From Gammaproteobacteria bacterium (GTDB taxonomy: Bacteria; Pseudomonadota; Gammaproteobacteria; DSM-16500), in contig JAJNBC010000017.1 of assembly GCA_021156085.1 (NCBI GenBank), positions 1-38,668 on the forward strand: a stretch of 38,668 nt of DNA. The letters are read 5' to 3'. Positions 18,743 to 27,689 of the stretch are shown one piece after another (the first letter of the stretch is position 1; every line of letters begins with the position of its first letter). The notes below the pieces were generated by a model, which was not told the origin of the DNA, did no database searches, and worked only from the letters and a program-made list of their open reading frames with translations. The translations under genes were made by a program, and so were the position numbers.

Positions 18743-19732
18743 CTAAATATAACCAGCTATATTCCGGCGGATTCTATCCAGCACTCCATTCTCCCCCGAA
18801 AAATGGAAAGCCAAGCCCGTAATCATTTCATAAAGCTGAATATAGCGGGATGCTAATGTCACAATTAAATTTTCAGGCGCAACAGGCAAAACTGCATCAC
18901 GATAAGGATCACAGTGCTCAGAAAACCATAAACGCAAAAATTCTTTATCTATATTTTCTGGCTCTTGCTGATGAGAAAAACGTTGCTCATAACTGTCCGC
19001 CAACCAGTAACGGCTAGAATCTGGTGTATGAATCTCATCGAGCAATACGATACGGCCATCTGCATCTTTACCAAATTCATATTTTGTATCAACCAAAATC
19101 AAACCATGTTTGGCAGCCGTTTCTACGCCAAATTGATATAAGCGCAATGCTGCATTGGCTGTATATTCAAAATCTTCTTTCGTCATCCATCCTTCGGCAA
19201 TAATGTCTTGCGGGCTAATCGGACGATCATGTTTTTCTTCTTTAGTGGTGGGTGTGAGCATGGGTTTTTCTAAGCGCTGATTCTTGCGCAACCCCTCTGC
19301 TAATGTATTTCCACAATAATTACGCACTCCCTTCTGATATTGCGTCCACAATGAAGTACTGGTACTGCCCGTAACATAACCACGCACCACAAATTCAATA
19401 GGAAAGACCTGGCATTTTTTAGCAATAGTGACATTAGGATCAGGCACTGCAATCAAATGGTTCGGTATAATATATTCCGTTTTTTCAAACCACCAAGCAC
19501 TCGTTAAATTCAGAACCTGCCCTTTAAAAGGCACAGAAGCTAAAATACGATCAAACGCGCTTTGTCTATCCGTTGTTACTAACAATAACTTGTCACCTAA
19601 ATCATAAGTATCTCGTACTTTTCCTTGGTATTTTTTCCCCACCTTAAAATCTGTGGTCGTCAAACAATAAGGTAAAGCAGAAATAATATTTTTTGTGTAA
19701 TCTTCTTTAATAGTAGTAGTAGTCATGGGCAT
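18743..19732 (-). CDS. purC: SAICAR synthetase, long (about 330-aa) type
   Basis: Joins CAIR and aspartate. The 329-aa protein has QGKVRDTYDLGDKLLLVTTD, RQSAFDRILASVPFKGQVLN, FPIEFVVRGYVTGS, LILVDTKYEFGKD, DEIHTPDSSRYW and PENIDKEFLRLWF. It is far longer than the roughly 237-aa E. coli enzyme; the pattern recalls the longer plant/yeast-like type found in a minority of bacteria (from memory, no alignment). The start is uncertain: ATG 19732 or 19726, both just inside the purQ end, neither with a good ribosome site, so coupling to purQ is likely. The frame stays open to 19831 but the extra part is antisense-free overlap with purQ. Confidence 0.94.
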   Translation of the reverse strand: MPMTTTTIKEDYTKNIISALPYCLTTTDFKVGKKYQGKVRDTYDLGDKLLLVTTDRQSAFDRILASVPFKGQVLNLTSAWWFEKTEYIIPNHLIAVPDPNVTIAKKCQVFPIEFVVRGYVTGSTSTSLWTQYQKGVRNYCGNTLAEGLRKNQRLEKPMLTPTTKEEKHDRPISPQDIIAEGWMTKEDFEYTANAALRLYQFGVETAAKHGLILVDTKYEFGKDADGRIVLLDEIHTPDSSRYWLADSYEQRFSHQQEPENIDKEFLRLWFSEHCDPYRDAVLPVAPENLIVTLASRYIQLYEMITGLAFHFSGENGVLDRIRRNIAGYI

Positions 19733-20948
19733 AAGGATTAAATAAAATATGAGAGTGAATAATTCGTTCAAGCTCATCTCCCTCTGGCACGTTAACGCAC
19801 CATAAGATACTGTGGGAAATGTGTTGAACACCTTCTATACCAAAATGGTCTTTTAGCATTTGTAATTTCTGTTGGCCAAGCATATCTTCTTTTGCATGTA
19901 CCAGGAATGTAGTATATCCTGGATTTTTAATTTTTTGTGATTTTATAATTTTTTCTTTGCGATCATTAAACAATACACCTGTGGTTCTAATTTTATCGAC
20001 CACCACTGAAGAATCACAATATATTTCCCAATGGACGGCTCGTTTAACCTTCACTGGAATGCCCGTACGATGCAATGCATTTTCAACGGACATAGCATGA
20101 TTATCCGTCATCATTAACTCCACCACCCATTCATGCCCCCTCTCAACTGTTTGATATTTTTTAATCACCGATAAACGTGGTTGATAATCTAAAGGGGCTG
20201 TGCGCGCCACATAACCTTCTTCTATATAATCATGCATGGAGGTAAAAATAGCATCACCATTAGGAGTGCGTTCGGGATGAGGCATGATAGCCATCACATT
20301 GCCTGCTTTATTAGAAATGGCAGCAATATTATGCACGGAACCATTCGGATTTACAGGAAACTCATCTACAATATTACCCTTAGCATCACAATATTGAAAC
20401 ACATGTAATCCATTACGTTCAATTTCATCTAATAAGACAGGAGGAATAACAAAACGTCCCTCAGCATGCGCTACAGGAACACATAAAATCTTTTTCGGTG
20501 CTAAATGTCGAGTAAATGCATTCCATTGATAACCTTCAGAAAGACGCATGGACACCCAAGCATTATAATACCCTGTGCCAAGCACTTTACCCTGCTGCAC
20601 ACGCTTATTATCTGTCAATGCCATACCCAATTGATTTTTTTCCAATCCAGGTACCAGTCCCGTTTCCACCAAAATTTGTGCGCCGTTACAAATACCTAAC
20701 ACCGGCTTACCTAATAAACTTTGTTGTTTAATACCTTGCATAACAGGATCCAAGGCAGCAATCGCACCGGCGCGCGAACGATCTTCATAGGAAAAACCAC
20801 CTACAATAATAAAGCCATGAAAATCCGCCAGCTTTTCTGTAGGTTCATTCCACAAAAATTCCTGCGCTTCCATACCTGCACGTTTAATAGCTAGGATGGT
20901 TTCACGCTCACAATTGGAACCCGGAAACTGCACTACCGCTATGCGCAT
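19707..20948 (-). CDS. purQ: FGAM synthetase glutaminase PurQ fused to PurS-like C-terminal modules
   Basis: Provides ammonia from glutamine to PurL. Residues 1 to about 250 are a complete PurQ class I glutaminase: VVQFPGSNCERE (5-16), GGFSYEDRSRAGA (50-62), nucleophile Cys87 in GICNGAQ, PVAHAEGRF (158-166) and MPHPER (222-227, His223 and Glu226). PurQ normally ends there at about 225-260 aa; this protein is 413 aa. The last part has two PurS-sized segments, about 273-335 (EWVVELMMTDNHAMSVENAL) and about 345-410 (FLVHAKEDMLGQQKLQMLKD, ending HILFNPYAHDY). The second resembles PurS by its strand-helix layout and terminal NP-x-x-x-DY. It overlaps purM by 10 bp and purC by about 26 bp. PurQ is certain; the PurS reading is inference. 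Confidence 0.88.
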   Translation of the reverse strand: MRIAVVQFPGSNCERETILAIKRAGMEAQEFLWNEPTEKLADFHGFIIVGGFSYEDRSRAGAIAALDPVMQGIKQQSLLGKPVLGICNGAQILVETGLVPGLEKNQLGMALTDNKRVQQGKVLGTGYYNAWVSMRLSEGYQWNAFTRHLAPKKILCVPVAHAEGRFVIPPVLLDEIERNGLHVFQYCDAKGNIVDEFPVNPNGSVHNIAAISNKAGNVMAIMPHPERTPNGDAIFTSMHDYIEEGYVARTAPLDYQPRLSVIKKYQTVERGHEWVVELMMTDNHAMSVENALHRTGIPVKVKRAVHWEIYCDSSVVVDKIRTTGVLFNDRKEKIIKSQKIKNPGYTTFLVHAKEDMLGQQKLQMLKDHFGIEGVQHISHSILWCVNVPEGDELERIIHSHILFNPYAHDYYYY

Positions 20949-21985
20949 AACACTACCTTCCCCTCTCCTTGCACAACTTGTCCGATTTCATATAACTTAA
21001 ATGCCGTAAAATTAGCTAAAGCAGCACGGGCATCATCAGCACATTGCTGATTGCCAATCAATACTAAACCCACCCCCATATTAAAAGTGCGATAAGATTC
21101 TAGGTCATCTAAATGCCCTAACTGCATCAGCATGTTAAATAATGGTTGTATAGGCCACGTGTTTTTCTTAATTTCAACGCCGCAACCTGCAGGTAAAATA
21201 CGAGGAATATTTTCCAACATCCCCCCCCCAGTAATATGCGCCATTCCTTTGATACCAATAGACTGTTGCAAAAGATGCAATACAGGACGGGTATAATTAA
21301 TATGGGGTTCAAGCAAAACTTCGCCTAGCGTACGCTGCAATTCTGGAAGATAAGACTCTACTGATAATTTTCCTACTTCAAATAATAATTTACGCGCTAG
21401 AGAATACCCATTGGTATGCAAGCCACTTGACGCAAAAGCCAGCACCACATCCCCCGGAACAATATCTTTGCCCAAAATAGCGCGATCTTTTTCTACTACA
21501 CCCGTAATCACCCCGGCCAAATCATGTTCCCCCGGTAAATAAGTACCTGGCATTTCTGCGGTTTCACCACCCACTAATGCAATATTATTTTCCCGGCAGG
21601 CTTTCACCATACCCAATACTAACTGTTCAATGATGTGAGGACGCAATTTATCATTCGCAATATAATCCAACAAAGTCAGCGGCTTTGCCCCTAATACAAT
21701 AATGTCATTAGCTGTTGCACTGACCAAGTCCATCCCTAAGGTATCAAACTTATTCATCATGCGCGCAATCATCGCTTTAGTGCCCACACCATCAATACTC
21801 TGCACTAAAACAGGCTGCTGATAATCCCTCATGATTGCTTTCAAGTCGTACATCGCACCAAAAGCACCAATATCCGTTAACACTTGTGAAGAGAATGTGC
21901 TTTCCACCGCTTTTTTAATGCGTTTAACCGCTTCATTACCAGCATGAATGTCGACACCCGCCGATTTGTAATCAATAACTGTCAT
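20939..21985 (-). CDS. purM: Phosphoribosylformylglycinamidine cyclo-ligase (AIR synthetase)
   Basis: ATP-dependent ring closure of FGAM to AIR. The 348-aa protein begins MTVIDYKSAGVDIHAGNEAV, with SIDGVGTKAMIA, LVGGETAEMPGTY, SSGLHTNGYSLAR and HITGGGMLENIPRILP, all standard. ATG 21985 overlaps the purL stop by four bases (ATGA); an upstream in-frame ATG at 22015 would add ten residues from within purL and is not conserved. AIR is also the branch point to the HMP of thiamine, but thiC is not here. Confidence 0.97.
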   Translation of the reverse strand: MTVIDYKSAGVDIHAGNEAVKRIKKAVESTFSSQVLTDIGAFGAMYDLKAIMRDYQQPVLVQSIDGVGTKAMIARMMNKFDTLGMDLVSATANDIIVLGAKPLTLLDYIANDKLRPHIIEQLVLGMVKACRENNIALVGGETAEMPGTYLPGEHDLAGVITGVVEKDRAILGKDIVPGDVVLAFASSGLHTNGYSLARKLLFEVGKLSVESYLPELQRTLGEVLLEPHINYTRPVLHLLQQSIGIKGMAHITGGGMLENIPRILPAGCGVEIKKNTWPIQPLFNMLMQLGHLDDLESYRTFNMGVGLVLIGNQQCADDARAALANFTAFKLYEIGQVVQGEGKVVLCA

Positions 21986-24327
21986 AGTAATTTTTCTCTT
22001 AATCCATTTTCCCATGCCATTTTAGCTTGCTTAATTTCCATATCGATACAGCCTTGCATTTTTAAAAAAGGCTGAGAGAGCGTTTGTCCCAAATTGATAA
22101 GCGCAATTTTATAATTAGAAAAGATTTTATTTACATCCGTTAATTTCTCTTTGGTTACTTCCAAAATAAATCCACCCGTCTCACTAAATAATTTCTTCTC
22201 ATCCCTTAAAAGGCCTGGAATTGTAATCTGTACACCGATCTCATTGTTAAAACTCATTTCAGCCAATGCCACTGCCAAGCCGCCTTCTGAAATATCGTGT
22301 GCAGATAATATCAAACCTTGCTGTATCGCTGTCGTCACAGCCTGAATTTCCGCTGCAATCTTAGTTAAATCAGGTTGAGGTACATGTGCGCCTAATTCAC
22401 CGAATAAATCATAATAGACACTACCACCGCATTCATCTCGTCGCTCACCCACTAAAAGCAAAATAGAATCTATTTGCTGCAAATTTTTGGTGATGGCATA
22501 ACGTACATCAGGCATATTACCCAAACAGCTGATCATCGGGCTGGGAGGAATAGCACCTGCTGATGATTCGTTATAGAAAGATACATTCCCGGCAATAATG
22601 GGAATCGATACATTCGGATAATCTTTCAAGCCAATTGCTTGGCACGCATCCGCAATCCCCCGGACGGATTCTGTAAAATCCCACATTTGTTCTGGTTTTT
22701 CTGGATTTCCAAAACACAAACAATCCGTCATCGCTTGAGGCAATGCTCCTACGGCTGCCACATTTCTAGCTGCCTCTACCACGGCATTCACTGCTCCCCA
22801 ATAAGGATTTATTTTATTATAACGAGGACATTGATCTAACGATAATGCAATACCCACTTGCCGGATTTCTGCTGGATATTTTTCTTCATTAAAAGGTTGC
22901 ATCACCCCCGCATCCGCTTCGCCTGCTTCAATCACCGTACGACCTTGTACTTGCTTATCATACATTTCAAAAAGGGGGGCTCGTGAAGCAATATTTTCAT
23001 GCGAAAGCAATTGGAGTAAAACACTATTAAAATCTGCGGGAGCAGTTAGCACCGGCTCTGCGAATTGTTTTGTTGCAGAGACATAAGGACGATCATAGAG
23101 AATGCCATGAGTGACCTCATTCGCACGTACATGAACGATTTCCACACCCTGGTATTTTACGCTATACAGATTATCACTACGAACTTTCCCAATCACCGCT
23201 GCTTGAGCACCCGCAGAAATAGCTGGCAATGCAAATGTCTGGTTGTAATGCGTCAATACTAAATCCACCAGATGGGGTGGCACTACCCACATAAAACGTT
23301 CTTGCGTTTCCGAACATAAAATAACAGAAGGATGAAGATTGGCCATGCTCGTTGGCACACAATCTAAGTCAATCTCCGCTCCATAACCGGCAGCTTCTGC
23401 CATTTCAACCGATGCACATGCCACACCCCCTGCACCTAAATCTTTAAATCCCACACAGTCAATTAATTGTTTATCTTGCAACAATTTGAATAAAGCATTA
23501 TTCGCTTTGAGTAAATGACGTTTTAAAAATGCATTGGGCTCTTGCACTGCCCCTTTATTTTTTTCTTTTTGTTCTTCTGCTAAATCCGTGGAAGCAAAAC
23601 TAGCACCACCAAACCCACTGTTATCTGTCGATTTACCAACTAATATATAAACATAACCTTCTGCATTTTTTGGGGCATAAGAATGGATCACATGATCTTC
23701 ACGTACAATACCCAGTGTGACCACTGTGACTAAACAATTTTCGTTATAACCTGCATCATAATAAACATCACCCGCAATATTAGGCACACCAATGGGGTTA
23801 CCATAGCCGGCAATGCCATTGACCACTCCATCCTGAACCCAGCTCGTTTTTTGACGTTTAATATCACCAAAACGTAACCCATCCGCTACAGCAATCACTT
23901 CTGCGCCCATACAACATACATCCCGCACATTGCCGCCTATTCCTGTTGCCGCGCCTTCATAAGGGACAATTTGTGAAGGATGATTATGCGACTCATGGCT
24001 CATAACAATACCATAGCGCTGACCTTTGAGATCGGTAGCCACAGCGACAATACCTGCGTCTTCTTTTGCCCCTAAAATAATATTCGGGCCATCTGTGACT
24101 AATTTCTTCAAATGCTTACGGCTACTTTTGTAGGAACAATGTTCAGACCCTTGAATAGACCAGAGTACGAGTTCCGCTAAGGAAGGGGGACGTTTTAAAA
24201 TAGTATTTTGGATGACAAGGGCTTCTTCTACCGTTAACACAAGATGATATTTTTGCAATAAGGCCTTAATTTCCGCTTGAGTTAAGGTAGTGAAATCGAA
24301 AACTTCATTTTCTTCACGAAGCAACAT
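21982..24327 (-). CDS. purL: FGAM synthetase, small PurL type
   Basis: Catalytic subunit converting FGAR to FGAM with ammonia from PurQ. The 781-aa length, absence of a C-terminal glutaminase, and N-terminal ALLQKYHLVLTVEEALVIQ place it in the small PurL class, not the roughly 1300-aa single-chain enzyme of E. coli. Motifs: GSEHCSYKSSRKHLK, MSHESHNHPSQIVPYEGAAT, GIGGNVRDV, GAGGVACASVEMAEA, and in the second half SAHDISEGGLAVALAEM. It is the first gene of the operon; the ATG has only a weak ribosome site. Small PurL needs PurQ and PurS; PurQ is downstream, and the only PurS candidate here is the PurQ C-terminal extension. Confidence 0.96.
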   Translation of the reverse strand: MLLREENEVFDFTTLTQAEIKALLQKYHLVLTVEEALVIQNTILKRPPSLAELVLWSIQGSEHCSYKSSRKHLKKLVTDGPNIILGAKEDAGIVAVATDLKGQRYGIVMSHESHNHPSQIVPYEGAATGIGGNVRDVCCMGAEVIAVADGLRFGDIKRQKTSWVQDGVVNGIAGYGNPIGVPNIAGDVYYDAGYNENCLVTVVTLGIVREDHVIHSYAPKNAEGYVYILVGKSTDNSGFGGASFASTDLAEEQKEKNKGAVQEPNAFLKRHLLKANNALFKLLQDKQLIDCVGFKDLGAGGVACASVEMAEAAGYGAEIDLDCVPTSMANLHPSVILCSETQERFMWVVPPHLVDLVLTHYNQTFALPAISAGAQAAVIGKVRSDNLYSVKYQGVEIVHVRANEVTHGILYDRPYVSATKQFAEPVLTAPADFNSVLLQLLSHENIASRAPLFEMYDKQVQGRTVIEAGEADAGVMQPFNEEKYPAEIRQVGIALSLDQCPRYNKINPYWGAVNAVVEAARNVAAVGALPQAMTDCLCFGNPEKPEQMWDFTESVRGIADACQAIGLKDYPNVSIPIIAGNVSFYNESSAGAIPPSPMISCLGNMPDVRYAITKNLQQIDSILLLVGERRDECGGSVYYDLFGELGAHVPQPDLTKIAAEIQAVTTAIQQGLILSAHDISEGGLAVALAEMSFNNEIGVQITIPGLLRDEKKLFSETGGFILEVTKEKLTDVNKIFSNYKIALINLGQTLSQPFLKMQGCIDMEIKQAKMAWENGLREKLL

Positions 24328-24353
24328 GCTTAAGAACCATTCTATGGCTAAAA

Positions 24354-24421
24354 AAGAAGCGCTAGGGTACCATAGAAGCGACTAAGATACTAGGATGTAT
24401 GATCGCGCCTAGCTACTTCTT
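24354..24421 (-). promoter_or_regulatory. Terminator-like hairpin in the purL leader (possible attenuator)
   Basis: Read on the minus strand, the 5' arm AAGAAGTAGCTAGG (24421-24408) pairs with CCTAGCGCTTCTT (24366-24354) as two 6-bp helices with a small bulge. The distal arm runs directly into more T residues, like an intrinsic terminator. It ends about 26 bases before the purL ATG. The roughly 41-base loop contains smaller complementary segments. It could end transcription conditionally before the 12.5-kb operon. It does not match the purine riboswitch consensus as I know it. Confidence 0.45.
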
Positions 24422-24465
24422 ATTTTGACAAATAAAGCTGTAGAATTGCTGACAGACCTTAATCA

Positions 24466-25140
24466 ATGGTGCAACACATGACTCAACTACACTATTCTTT
24501 TCCTCGCTGTGGCAACCTACCTCTTGGATTATATCCTATCGTCGATAGTTTTCAGTGGGTAGAAAAATTACTGCCTACGGGCGTGACTACATTGCAATTA
24601 CGTATAAAAAATAAAGACGGTAGTGCGTTAGAAAAAGAAATTCGAGACAGTATTGCCCTCGCAACACACTATAAAACAAGACTTTTTATCAATGATGCAT
24701 GGGAGCTAGCTATTCGTCACCATGCCTACGGTGTACACCTAGGACAAGAAGATTTAAATAATGCAGATATCGAAAAAATCTATAATGCAGGCTTACGTTT
24801 AGGCATCAGCACACATTCTGATGCTGAAATCACACATGCTCTTCTCTTCAAACCCTCTTATCTTGCTTTCGGTCCCGTTTTCCCCACAACGAGTAAAATT
24901 ATAGCAGCCGTCCCTCAAGGACTTGAACACCTCAAACGACACCAGCAGCGCATTTTGAATTATCCTTTAGTCGTAATCGGTGGCATCAACCACACTAACT
25001 TGGCTGATGTCATAGCAACAAACGTTAACGGCGTAGCCATGATTTCCGCCATTACTCACGCTGAAGATCCCATAGCAACCACAAAGAAATTTCTCGAGAT
25101 GTTTAATAAACAGGCCCAGCCTAATTCATACTCACCCTAA
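24466..25140 (+). CDS. thiE: Thiamine-phosphate synthase
   Basis: Couples HMP-PP with thiazole phosphate to thiamine phosphate, which ThiL (2205-3146) would convert to TPP. The 224-aa TIM-barrel protein shows GLYPIVDS, TTLQLRIKNKDG, LFINDAWELA, YGVHLGQEDL, LGISTHSDAEI, FGPVFPTTSK and VVIGGINHTN, all ThiE blocks. Two starts are possible, ATG 24466 and ATG 24478, neither with a clear ribosome site. It is divergent from purL and appears to stand alone. With no other thiamine synthesis gene nearby, salvage of precursors is plausible. Confidence 0.92.
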   Translation: MVQHMTQLHYSFPRCGNLPLGLYPIVDSFQWVEKLLPTGVTTLQLRIKNKDGSALEKEIRDSIALATHYKTRLFINDAWELAIRHHAYGVHLGQEDLNNADIEKIYNAGLRLGISTHSDAEITHALLFKPSYLAFGPVFPTTSKIIAAVPQGLEHLKRHQQRILNYPLVVIGGINHTNLADVIATNVNGVAMISAITHAEDPIATTKKFLEMFNKQAQPNSYSP

Positions 25141-25183
25141 TTCTTCATTAAACTTGAAAATTCCCACTTTAAAAGCTACCTAC

Positions 25184-25630
25184 TTACCCTGCGTCCACCT
25201 TCATCATCACATACGGGTTATAAGCTTCTGATTTAAAACCGTATTTTTGATAAAGGCCATGCGCATCTTCCGTCATCAGAAACCAACGGAAAATGGCTTG
25301 AAGGTAGGGGTGAGCAAATATATACTTCATCAACGCCTTACCTATGCCTCGACGACGATACTCCTCCTCTATGATCACATCCCACAGGGAGGCAAACTCT
25401 GAATAGTCAGTAACAACCCGTGAAAAGCCAATTTGCTTACCTTCATGATATACGCCAAAACACACCGAATGTTTGATCACAAGAGGAAAACGTTCTGGGG
25501 GTAAACCTGTAGAATAGCGAGAAGGCTTACATAATAAATCGTAAACATACTGCAAATCTAATTTTTTTTTATCTGCACTTAATACATAATCATCAAATTT
25601 TCCATCTGCATACGTTTGTCTATACGTCAT
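25184..25630 (-). CDS. GNAT-family N-acetyltransferase
   Basis: A 148-aa acetyl-CoA-dependent acetyltransferase of unknown substrate. The acetyl-CoA binding motif RRRGIGKAL is at 92-100, preceded by the strand SLWDVIIEEEY and followed by a C-terminal LYQKYGFKSE typical of the fold. GGGAG lies just upstream of the ATG. It is a single-gene unit, convergent with thiE. The conserved half is convincing for the family, but nothing in the neighbourhood points to a target. Confidence 0.88.
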   Translation of the reverse strand: MTYRQTYADGKFDDYVLSADKKKLDLQYVYDLLCKPSRYSTGLPPERFPLVIKHSVCFGVYHEGKQIGFSRVVTDYSEFASLWDVIIEEEYRRRGIGKALMKYIFAHPYLQAIFRWFLMTEDAHGLYQKYGFKSEAYNPYVMMKVDAG

Positions 25631-25753
25631 AGCTCTCCCGCCTCATAACCTAATTTGATCTTATTTTACCCATAATAAACTGGTGGAACGCCTACACACA
25701 GTATAGAATAGTCAACGAATTTAGGTAATCCATTCTTTGGAGGAACACATATT

Positions 25754-26218
25754 ATGAAAAAACTATTTTTTATTCTTGTTAATCTACTGGCCATGGTTAG
25801 CTTAACCAGTTGCTCGAATGTCTCTAATCAAGATATGGGCACACTCGCTGGCGGTGTAGCAGGCGGTCTTTTAGGCAGTCAATTTGGCGGAGGCGCAGGC
25901 CAGTTAGTGGCGATAGGTGCAGGCACATTAGCGGGTGCTTACATTGGCAATAAATTAGGACAAAACATGGATGAAACAGATAAATTAAAAATGACTCAAA
26001 CCCTGGAGACCAACGCAGTAGGACAGCCTGCTTATTGGAAAAATAATAAGACAGGAACAAGTTATACCGTCACCCCTACCCAAAATGTCACCGTACATGG
26101 CAATCGATATTGCCGCGAATATCATACAAACGCCGTAGTAGCTGGTAAGCAACAACAAGTGTATGGTACCGCTTGCCGTCAAGCTGATGGATCATGGGAA
26201 ATTAAAAATAATCACTAG
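25754..26218 (+). CDS. Glycine-zipper outer-membrane lipoprotein (17-kDa antigen-like)
   Basis: A 154-aa lipoprotein with a signal peptide and lipobox LTSC (Cys20). Residues about 29-72 form a glycine-zipper double membrane segment (GTLAGGVAGGLLGSQFGGG, then IGAGTLAGAYIGNKLG), as in rickettsial 17-kDa surface antigen and related lipoproteins. The C-terminal domain (about 88-150) has RYCREYHT and YGTACRQADGSWEI, the usual ending of this family, with two Cys that may pair. GGAGGA precedes the ATG. Its role is probably structural in the outer membrane. radA follows six bases after its stop. Confidence 0.92.
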   Translation: MKKLFFILVNLLAMVSLTSCSNVSNQDMGTLAGGVAGGLLGSQFGGGAGQLVAIGAGTLAGAYIGNKLGQNMDETDKLKMTQTLETNAVGQPAYWKNNKTGTSYTVTPTQNVTVHGNRYCREYHTNAVVAGKQQQVYGTACRQADGSWEIKNNH

Positions 26219-26224
26219 GCTCTG

Positions 26225-27589
26225 ATGACAATTAAAACGAAAGTCACTCACACTTGCCAAGCCTGTGGCGCGCACTCTCCAAAATGGGCAGGCCAATGCT
26301 TAGGCTGTGGCGCGTGGAATAGCTTAGTGGAAGAAATCCTATCCCCAAGCCATCCACGCCACCAAGGGTTTAGCGGCGCAGAGCCCGCTATTACGCCGAT
26401 GCATCATGTCACATTGGAGGCAGAAGAAGCACGTTTATATTCAGGATTAAAAGAATTAGATCGTGTATTAGGCGGTGGATTAGTCATAGGCTCAGCTGTT
26501 CTAATTGGAGGTGATCCCGGTATCGGTAAATCTACTCTATTGCTACAAACGCTAGCTCACCTCAGCCAACATCTCAAAGTACTCTATGTCACCGGGGAAG
26601 AATCATTACAGCAAGTGACATTACGTGCCCGCCGCTTAGGCTTGCCAGAAACTCATTTACTCTTACTCACCGATACGAATGTAGAACGCATTATTAAATG
26701 CATGCAAAAAGAAAAACCCGCCGTCATTGTGGTGGACTCCATTCAAACAATGCATACCGACCTCTTACAATCTGCCCCAGGGGCTGTGGGACAAGTACGT
26801 GAAAGCGCCGCACAATTGGTGGCATTTGCTAAACAGACAAATACAGCTTTATTCTTAGTAGGTCATGTTACAAAAGAAGGGACACTCGCCGGGCCTCGGG
26901 TATTGGAACATATGGTAGATTGCGTATTGTACTTTGAAGGAGAGCAAGACAGTCGTTATCGGGTTATTCGTGCTATAAAAAATCGATTTGGCGCTGTTAA
27001 TGAATTGGGCATTTTTGCAATGACAGATAAAGGCTTAAAAGAAGTAAATAATCCTTCTGCCATTTTTCTATCCCGTTATGAAAACCCCGTTGCCGGCAGC
27101 GTTATCATGGCAACCCGCGAAGGCAGTCGTCCTTTATTAGTCGAAGTCCAAGCCCTCGTTGATCAAAGCCATATGGGAAATCCTCGACGTGTATGTGTGG
27201 GGCTTGATCCACAACGTTTGGCCATGTTATTAGCTGTATTACATCGTCACAGTGGCATCACAACCTATGACCAAGATGTATTTTTGAACGTCGTGGGAGG
27301 CGTACGTATTACTGAAACGGGTGCCGATCTGGCTTTAGTACTCGCTGTTTTATCTAGTTTACGCAATCGCCCGGTTCCCCAGGATAGTCTTATCTTTGGT
27401 GAAATTGGCTTGGCTGGAGAAATTCGCCCTGTCCAAGGCGGCCAAGAACGTTTACGAGAAGCTGTCAAACACGGTTTTAAACAAGCGATTATTCCACATA
27501 CAAATGCACCTAAAGAAAAAATAGGAGATATGCAAATTGTTCCCGTGCAATTTTTAGCACAAGCAGTCGATTATTTTAAAAATTTATGA
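26225..27589 (+). CDS. radA: DNA repair protein RadA (Sms)
   Basis: Branch-migration helicase aiding recombination. The 454-aa protein has a zinc finger (Cys11, Cys14, Cys25, Cys28, in CQACGAHSPKWAGQCLGCG), Walker A GGDPGIGKST (95-104), Walker B VIVVDSIQTM, the RadA-specific KNRFG (252-256), and a C-terminal Lon-protease-like domain from about 300 (VGGVRITETGADLALVLAVL). It begins six bases after the lipoprotein stop and may be cotranscribed. It is convergent with alr. Confidence 0.97.
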   Translation: MTIKTKVTHTCQACGAHSPKWAGQCLGCGAWNSLVEEILSPSHPRHQGFSGAEPAITPMHHVTLEAEEARLYSGLKELDRVLGGGLVIGSAVLIGGDPGIGKSTLLLQTLAHLSQHLKVLYVTGEESLQQVTLRARRLGLPETHLLLLTDTNVERIIKCMQKEKPAVIVVDSIQTMHTDLLQSAPGAVGQVRESAAQLVAFAKQTNTALFLVGHVTKEGTLAGPRVLEHMVDCVLYFEGEQDSRYRVIRAIKNRFGAVNELGIFAMTDKGLKEVNNPSAIFLSRYENPVAGSVIMATREGSRPLLVEVQALVDQSHMGNPRRVCVGLDPQRLAMLLAVLHRHSGITTYDQDVFLNVVGGVRITETGADLALVLAVLSSLRNRPVPQDSLIFGEIGLAGEIRPVQGGQERLREAVKHGFKQAIIPHTNAPKEKIGDMQIVPVQFLAQAVDYFKNL

Positions 27590-27689
27590 ACTGCTGGAGG
27601 GCGTCCTCACAAATTGCCACTTCTTATATTTAACAATGACTGGTTAGCCAAACAACTAAGTGCCTACCTAGGAGGATGCATCTATATAG

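Noticed and set aside
24425-24446. TTGACA (24425) and TAGAAT (24441) as a thiE promoter
   Set aside because: The spacing is only ten bases, too short for sigma-70.
24354-24465. Purine riboswitch before purL
   Set aside because: I could not find the conserved three-way junction loops of that class; only the terminator-like stem stands out.
27590-27689. Terminator between radA and alr
   Set aside because: Short inverted bits exist, but no stem with a T-run on either strand.
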